Shown: one piece after another, positions 61,305 through 64,000 of the stretch
Layout of the letters: every line of letters starts with the position of its first letter
How positions within the stretch are numbered: position 1 is the stretch's first letter
The notes under the pieces: generated by a model
What the model saw: the letters and a program-made list of their open reading frames with translations, nothing else
What the model was told of the DNA's origin: nothing
Database searches by the model: none
Made by a program: the position numbers and the translations under genes
Source: CAWJMD01 sp963843835
GTDB lineage: Bacteria > Actinomycetota > Actinomycetes > Actinomycetales > CAWJMD01
NCBI GenBank assembly: GCA_963843835.1
Contig: CAWJMD010000004.1
Span: forward strand, 1 to 64,000
Direction of reading: 5' to 3'
DNA: 64,000 nt

Positions 61305-62625
61305 GGCCCGGCTCCTCGCCGATGACGGTCTGGGCGTCCGCGCTGATGTGCTGGTCGGCGTCGACCGCGTCCTCGTCCTGCTCACGCCAGTCCTCGGGCA
61401 GCAGGTGGTCGAGCACGTCGTCCACGGTCACCGCGCCGATGAGGCGGTCGTCCTCGTCGGTGACCGGGATCGAGACGAGGTTGTAGGTCGCGAGGCGGCG
61501 GGTGAGGAGCCCGAGCGGCGCCTCCGGTCCGACGGACTCGATGTCCTTGTCGACGATGGTGCCGATGGAGACGTGGGGTGCCTCGCGCAGCATGCGCTGG
61601 ATGTGGACCACCCCGAGGAAGGTCCCCGTGGGGGTCTCCGTGGGCGGCCGGCACACGTAGACCGCTGCGGCGAGCGACGGCGACAGCTCGACCCGCCGCA
61701 CCAGGGCGAGCGCCTCCGCGACCGTGGCCTCGGGCCCGAGCACCACCGGCTCGGACGTCATCAGGCCGCCGGCGGTGTCCTCGTCATAGGCCAGCAGCCG
61801 GCGCACGTCCTCGGCCTCGTCGGGTTCCATCGCCCCCAGGAGCCGCTCCTGCTCGGCCTCGGAGAACTCGTTGAGCAGGTCGGCCGCGTCGTCGGGCTGC
61901 ATCGCCTCGAGCACGTCCGCCGCCCTGCCCTGGTCGAGGGTCGAGAGGATCTCGACCTGGTCGTCCTCGGGAAGCTCCTCCAGCACGTCGGCGAGGCGCT
62001 CGTCGTCGAGCTCGGCGGCCAGCTCGCGGCGCCGCTTGCCGGACAGGTCGTGCAGCAGGTCGGCGATGTCGGCGGCCTTCATCTCGGAGAACGACGCCAG
62101 CAGCAGGGTCGCGGACTGCGCCGTCGCGTGCTCGGCGAGCCCCTCCACCTGGTCGACCTCGAGCAGGAGGGTCTCCCCGCTCCGACGACGCAGCCGTCCG
62201 GACAGGCCGCGGTGGCCGGTGCCTCGCCGCACGAACACCTTCGACAGCTCCCAGTCGCGGTTGCGCAGCTGCTGGATCGCGACGTCCTCGACCACCGCCG
62301 GGCCGGAGCCGTCGCGCAGCGTCACCTCGCGCTCGACGACCTCGGCCATGATCAGCGTCTCGGCGGCTCGCTTCTCGAAGCGCCGCAGGTTCACCAGACC
62401 TGTCGTGATGACCTGCCCCGCGTCCATGGACGTCACGCGGGTCATCGGCACGAACACCCGCTTGCGGGCCGCGACCTCCACCACCAGCCCGACGGCCCGC
62501 GGCCGCCGCTCGCCGCGGAAGACGGTCACCACGTCCCGCACCTTGCCGACCTGGTCACCGAGCGGGTCGAAGACGGGCAGCCCGACCAGCCGCGCCACGA
62601 AGACCCTGCTCGGGGAGCTGCTCAC
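61297..62625 (-). CDS. Cytosolic PRC-barrel / MgtE-N / CBS protein lacking the transport domain
   Basis: A 442-residue soluble protein from GTG 62625, with TAGCCT (62639-62634) 8 nt upstream suggesting a leaderless mRNA. N-terminal PRC-barrel-like region (FVARLVGLPVFDPLGDQVGK), then the MgtE superhelical N domain (ADIADLLHDLSGKRRRELAA; LNEFSEAEQERLLGAMEPDE) and two CBS domains (TAGGLMTSEPVVLGPEATVA, and SIPVTDEDDRLIGAVTVDDV). The MgtE membrane domain is absent, so it cannot transport by itself. It probably senses Mg2+ or ATP, possibly with the coupled DUF1003 protein. Mycobacteria encode a similar protein near mrp. Confidence 0.88.
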   Translation of the reverse strand: MSSSPSRVFVARLVGLPVFDPLGDQVGKVRDVVTVFRGERRPRAVGLVVEVAARKRVFVPMTRVTSMDAGQVITTGLVNLRRFEKRAAETLIMAEVVEREVTLRDGSGPAVVEDVAIQQLRNRDWELSKVFVRRGTGHRGLSGRLRRRSGETLLLEVDQVEGLAEHATAQSATLLLASFSEMKAADIADLLHDLSGKRRRELAAELDDERLADVLEELPEDDQVEILSTLDQGRAADVLEAMQPDDAADLLNEFSEAEQERLLGAMEPDEAEDVRRLLAYDEDTAGGLMTSEPVVLGPEATVAEALALVRRVELSPSLAAAVYVCRPPTETPTGTFLGVVHIQRMLREAPHVSIGTIVDKDIESVGPEAPLGLLTRRLATYNLVSIPVTDEDDRLIGAVTVDDVLDHLLPEDWREQDEDAVDADQHISADAQTVIGEEPGRG

Positions 62626-62690
62626 GAGAGCCCAGGCTAGTGGCCGCACCCGGCCCCGCCCGGGACCCCGGCCCGACCCGCACCGCCTGG

Positions 62691-62756
62691 TCGCAGATCG
62701 TCCCCCTTCTACGCCAGAAAAAGGGAACCCGTGATCGCGGAAGGGACGATCTGCGA
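62691..62756. repeat. Inverted repeat sharing a core with the 26110 palindrome
   Basis: TCGCAGATCGTCCC (62691-62704) and its exact complement GGGACGATCTGCGA (62743-62756) flank a 38-nt centre that contains AAAAAGGGAACCC. The element lies between the divergent genes at 62625 and 62782. Its start CTGGTCGCAGAT is the same as in the palindrome at 26110. It overlaps the promoter zone of the PhzF-like gene and could also affect that gene. Confidence 0.62.
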
Positions 62757-62781
62757 TCCGGGTGCGTCGTACCGTAGACAG

Positions 62782-63711
62782 ATGGGCGACAAGGGCCGTG
62801 GGCGGCTCGAGTTCGAGGTCGTGGACGTCTTCACCGACACCCCCTTCACCGGCAACCCGCTGGCGGTGGTGTTCGACGCGGAGCACCTGTCGACGCGGCA
62901 GATGCAGGCGCTGGCGCGCGAGTTCCACCTGTCCGAGACGGCGTTCCCGATGCGTCCGGACCCGGACGAGGCCGGCCGGGGGGTCGACTACCGGCTGCGC
63001 ATCTTCACCCCCGCGACCGAGCTGCCGTTCGCCGGGCACCCCAGCGTGGGCACGGCGTGGACCCTGGCGCGACGGGAGTGGCTGCGACCCGGCCTCGTGG
63101 TCCAGGCCTGCGGTGCCGGTGACCTGCCCCTCAGGGTCGAGGCCGACGGGGGTCCGGTGACGCTGACCGGGGGCACGCCGACGCTCGGGGCCGCGGACGG
63201 GGGCGGGCTCGACGCGGTGGCGCTCGCCGAGGCGGTGGGGCTGACCGCGCAGGACATCGCCGGCCGGCACAGCGGGCTCGCCGGAACGGGGAACGAGTTC
63301 GCCTACGTCTACGTGCGGCCGGACGCGGTGCCGCGGGCACGACCAGCCTCGCTGGCAGCCTTCGAGCTGCACGGTCTCTACGTCGTCGGCTGGCCCGAGA
63401 ACGCCGGCGAGGGTCCGACCCGCTCGCCGGTGACACCCGTGCGTGCCCGGCTGTTCGCGGCCGACATCGGCGTCGCCGAGGACCCCGCCACCGGGTCGGC
63501 CGCGCTCGGCCTCGCCGTCCACGCGGTCGCGGTGGGCCTGCTGCCGGGCACCGGGACGTCGGCGTTCACCGTCTCGCAGGGGACCGAGCTCGGACGCCCG
63601 TCCGTGCTGCGCGTGGAGGTCGAGGCTGCGGGTGGACGGGCCGTCGTCGCCCGCGTCAGCGGCGACGTGGTCGCAGTCTCGAACGGAGAGGTATCCATCC
63701 CCGGGGAGTGA
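62782..63711 (+). CDS. PhzF-family isomerase-like protein
   Basis: A 309-residue protein with the diaminopimelate-epimerase-like PhzF fold. The N-terminus FEVVDVFTDTPFTGNPLAVV with FDAEHLSTRQMQALAREFHL and SETAF holds the catalytic glutamate, LRIFTPATELPFAGHPSVGT is the hallmark segment, and EDPATGSAALGLAVHA the second one. Family members isomerise small aromatic or related acids, but most, including this one, have no known substrate; no phenazine genes are present. TACCGT (62770-62775) lies 6 nt before the ATG, a leaderless start. Confidence 0.9.
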   Translation: MGDKGRGRLEFEVVDVFTDTPFTGNPLAVVFDAEHLSTRQMQALAREFHLSETAFPMRPDPDEAGRGVDYRLRIFTPATELPFAGHPSVGTAWTLARREWLRPGLVVQACGAGDLPLRVEADGGPVTLTGGTPTLGAADGGGLDAVALAEAVGLTAQDIAGRHSGLAGTGNEFAYVYVRPDAVPRARPASLAAFELHGLYVVGWPENAGEGPTRSPVTPVRARLFAADIGVAEDPATGSAALGLAVHAVAVGLLPGTGTSAFTVSQGTELGRPSVLRVEVEAAGGRAVVARVSGDVVAVSNGEVSIPGE

Positions 63712-64000
63712 CGGCCTCCACGTCGACCCGCACCTCGCCTGCCCCCGAGTGGGCCTCGGCGCCGACGTGCGCCCCCGGTCGTGGGACCAGGCGCAGCACG
63801 CGGGAACCCTGCGCCCAGGCGGCCACCTGACCGGGCGAGTCGGTCGCGTTGAGCCGCGCCCCGCTGAGCGCGGTGGTGAGGGGGTCCCACCGCTCGTCAT
63901 CGGGAGCGACCTGCTCCACGGCGGCCTCCACCTGCACGAGGCGCGCCCGGGTGTCCTTGCTCGGGACGGTGAGCTCCACCAGTGTCGCGTCGCCGACCGG
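63656..64000 (-). CDS. Partial gene at right edge, unknown function
   Basis: On the minus strand an open frame enters from the right edge and runs to a stop at 63656: VELTVPSKDTRARLVQVEAA, APDDERWDPLTTALSGARLN, GQVAAWAQGSRVLRLVPRPG, then GEVRVDVEAVTPRGWIPLR. The start is outside the window or could be the GTG at 63979. The last 56 bp overlap the 3' end of the PhzF-like gene and look arginine-rich, so the natural end may be slightly earlier. The family is not recognised. Confidence 0.5.
   Translation of the reverse strand, partial: PVGDATLVELTVPSKDTRARLVQVEAAVEQVAPDDERWDPLTTALSGARLNATDSPGQVAAWAQGSRVLRLVPRPGAHVGAEAHSGAGEVRVDVEAVTPRGWIPLRSRLRPRRR

Noticed and set aside
62782..63711. Phenazine biosynthesis cluster
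   Set aside because: PhzF-like protein alone; none of the other phz genes are present.

Overview
The window is high-GC DNA from an actinobacterium. The evidence is mycothiol biosynthesis (mshB-like), an actinobacterial dapC/dapD/dapE lysine branch, a sigE-rseA-htrA-tatB cluster, IdeR/DtxR-type iron boxes, frequent GTG/TTG starts, and many apparently leaderless genes with TANNNT about 6 nt before the start codon. From about 27 kb to 63 kb the gene order recalls the Mycobacterium tuberculosis typA (Rv1165) to mrp (Rv1229c) chromosome segment. The overall content would fit a Nocardioidaceae-type genome such as Nocardioides or Aeromicrobium; that placement is inference.

Layout. 0-7.3 kb is a defence-like accessory island: a partial AbiEii toxin gene at the edge with a frame-disrupted AbiEi antitoxin gene, a type I restriction R-subunit-like helicase/nuclease without HsdM or HsdS in view, a divergent winged-helix plus PD-(D/E)xK nuclease, and a 1010-residue protein with an Mrr-like nuclease head and a long helical-repeat tail. 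7.8-10.8 kb carries an MFS exporter divergent from a CGNR zinc-finger regulator, with a palindromic operator candidate between them, and an arginase-fold gene with altered metal ligands. 10.9-13.9 kb is a graveyard of frameshifted fragments, one of which is a partial copy of the intact glycosidase-like gene at 14.5 kb.

13.8-19 kb holds DinB, a GH32/43/68-like protein, an iron-regulated bfd-bfr pair, an isochorismatase-like hydrolase, and an ECF sigma factor with a membrane-anchored partner. 19.2-26.1 kb is a complete oligopeptide-type ABC importer (binding protein, two permeases, two ATPases) whose first permease carries an unusual membrane insertion. A 67-bp near-perfect palindrome follows it.

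26-64 kb is mostly conserved core: PCD-VOC fusion, NUDIX, typA, mshB fused to a membrane domain, flavin reductase, FtsH-like protease, VanW protein, GNAT, ferredoxin, dapC, citrate synthase, dapD/dapE, two LOG-family proteins, folP2-like, DivIVA-domain protein, tag, mannosyltransferase-like (frameshifted), enoyl-CoA hydratase, a 55-residue DUF3117 protein, leucyl aminopeptidase, O-methyltransferase, sigE-anti-sigma-htrA-tatB, Mrp, a PilB/GspE ATPase with fused zinc ribbons, DUF1003, an MgtE-N/CBS protein without a membrane domain, PhzF-like, and a partial gene at the right edge. The envelope-stress cluster, the DAP/lysine genes and the mycothiol gene act together in cell-wall supply and stress defence.

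The most novel-looking material is the left island, especially the 1010-residue nuclease/repeat protein and its neighbours. No tRNA, rRNA, CRISPR array or transposase was seen.
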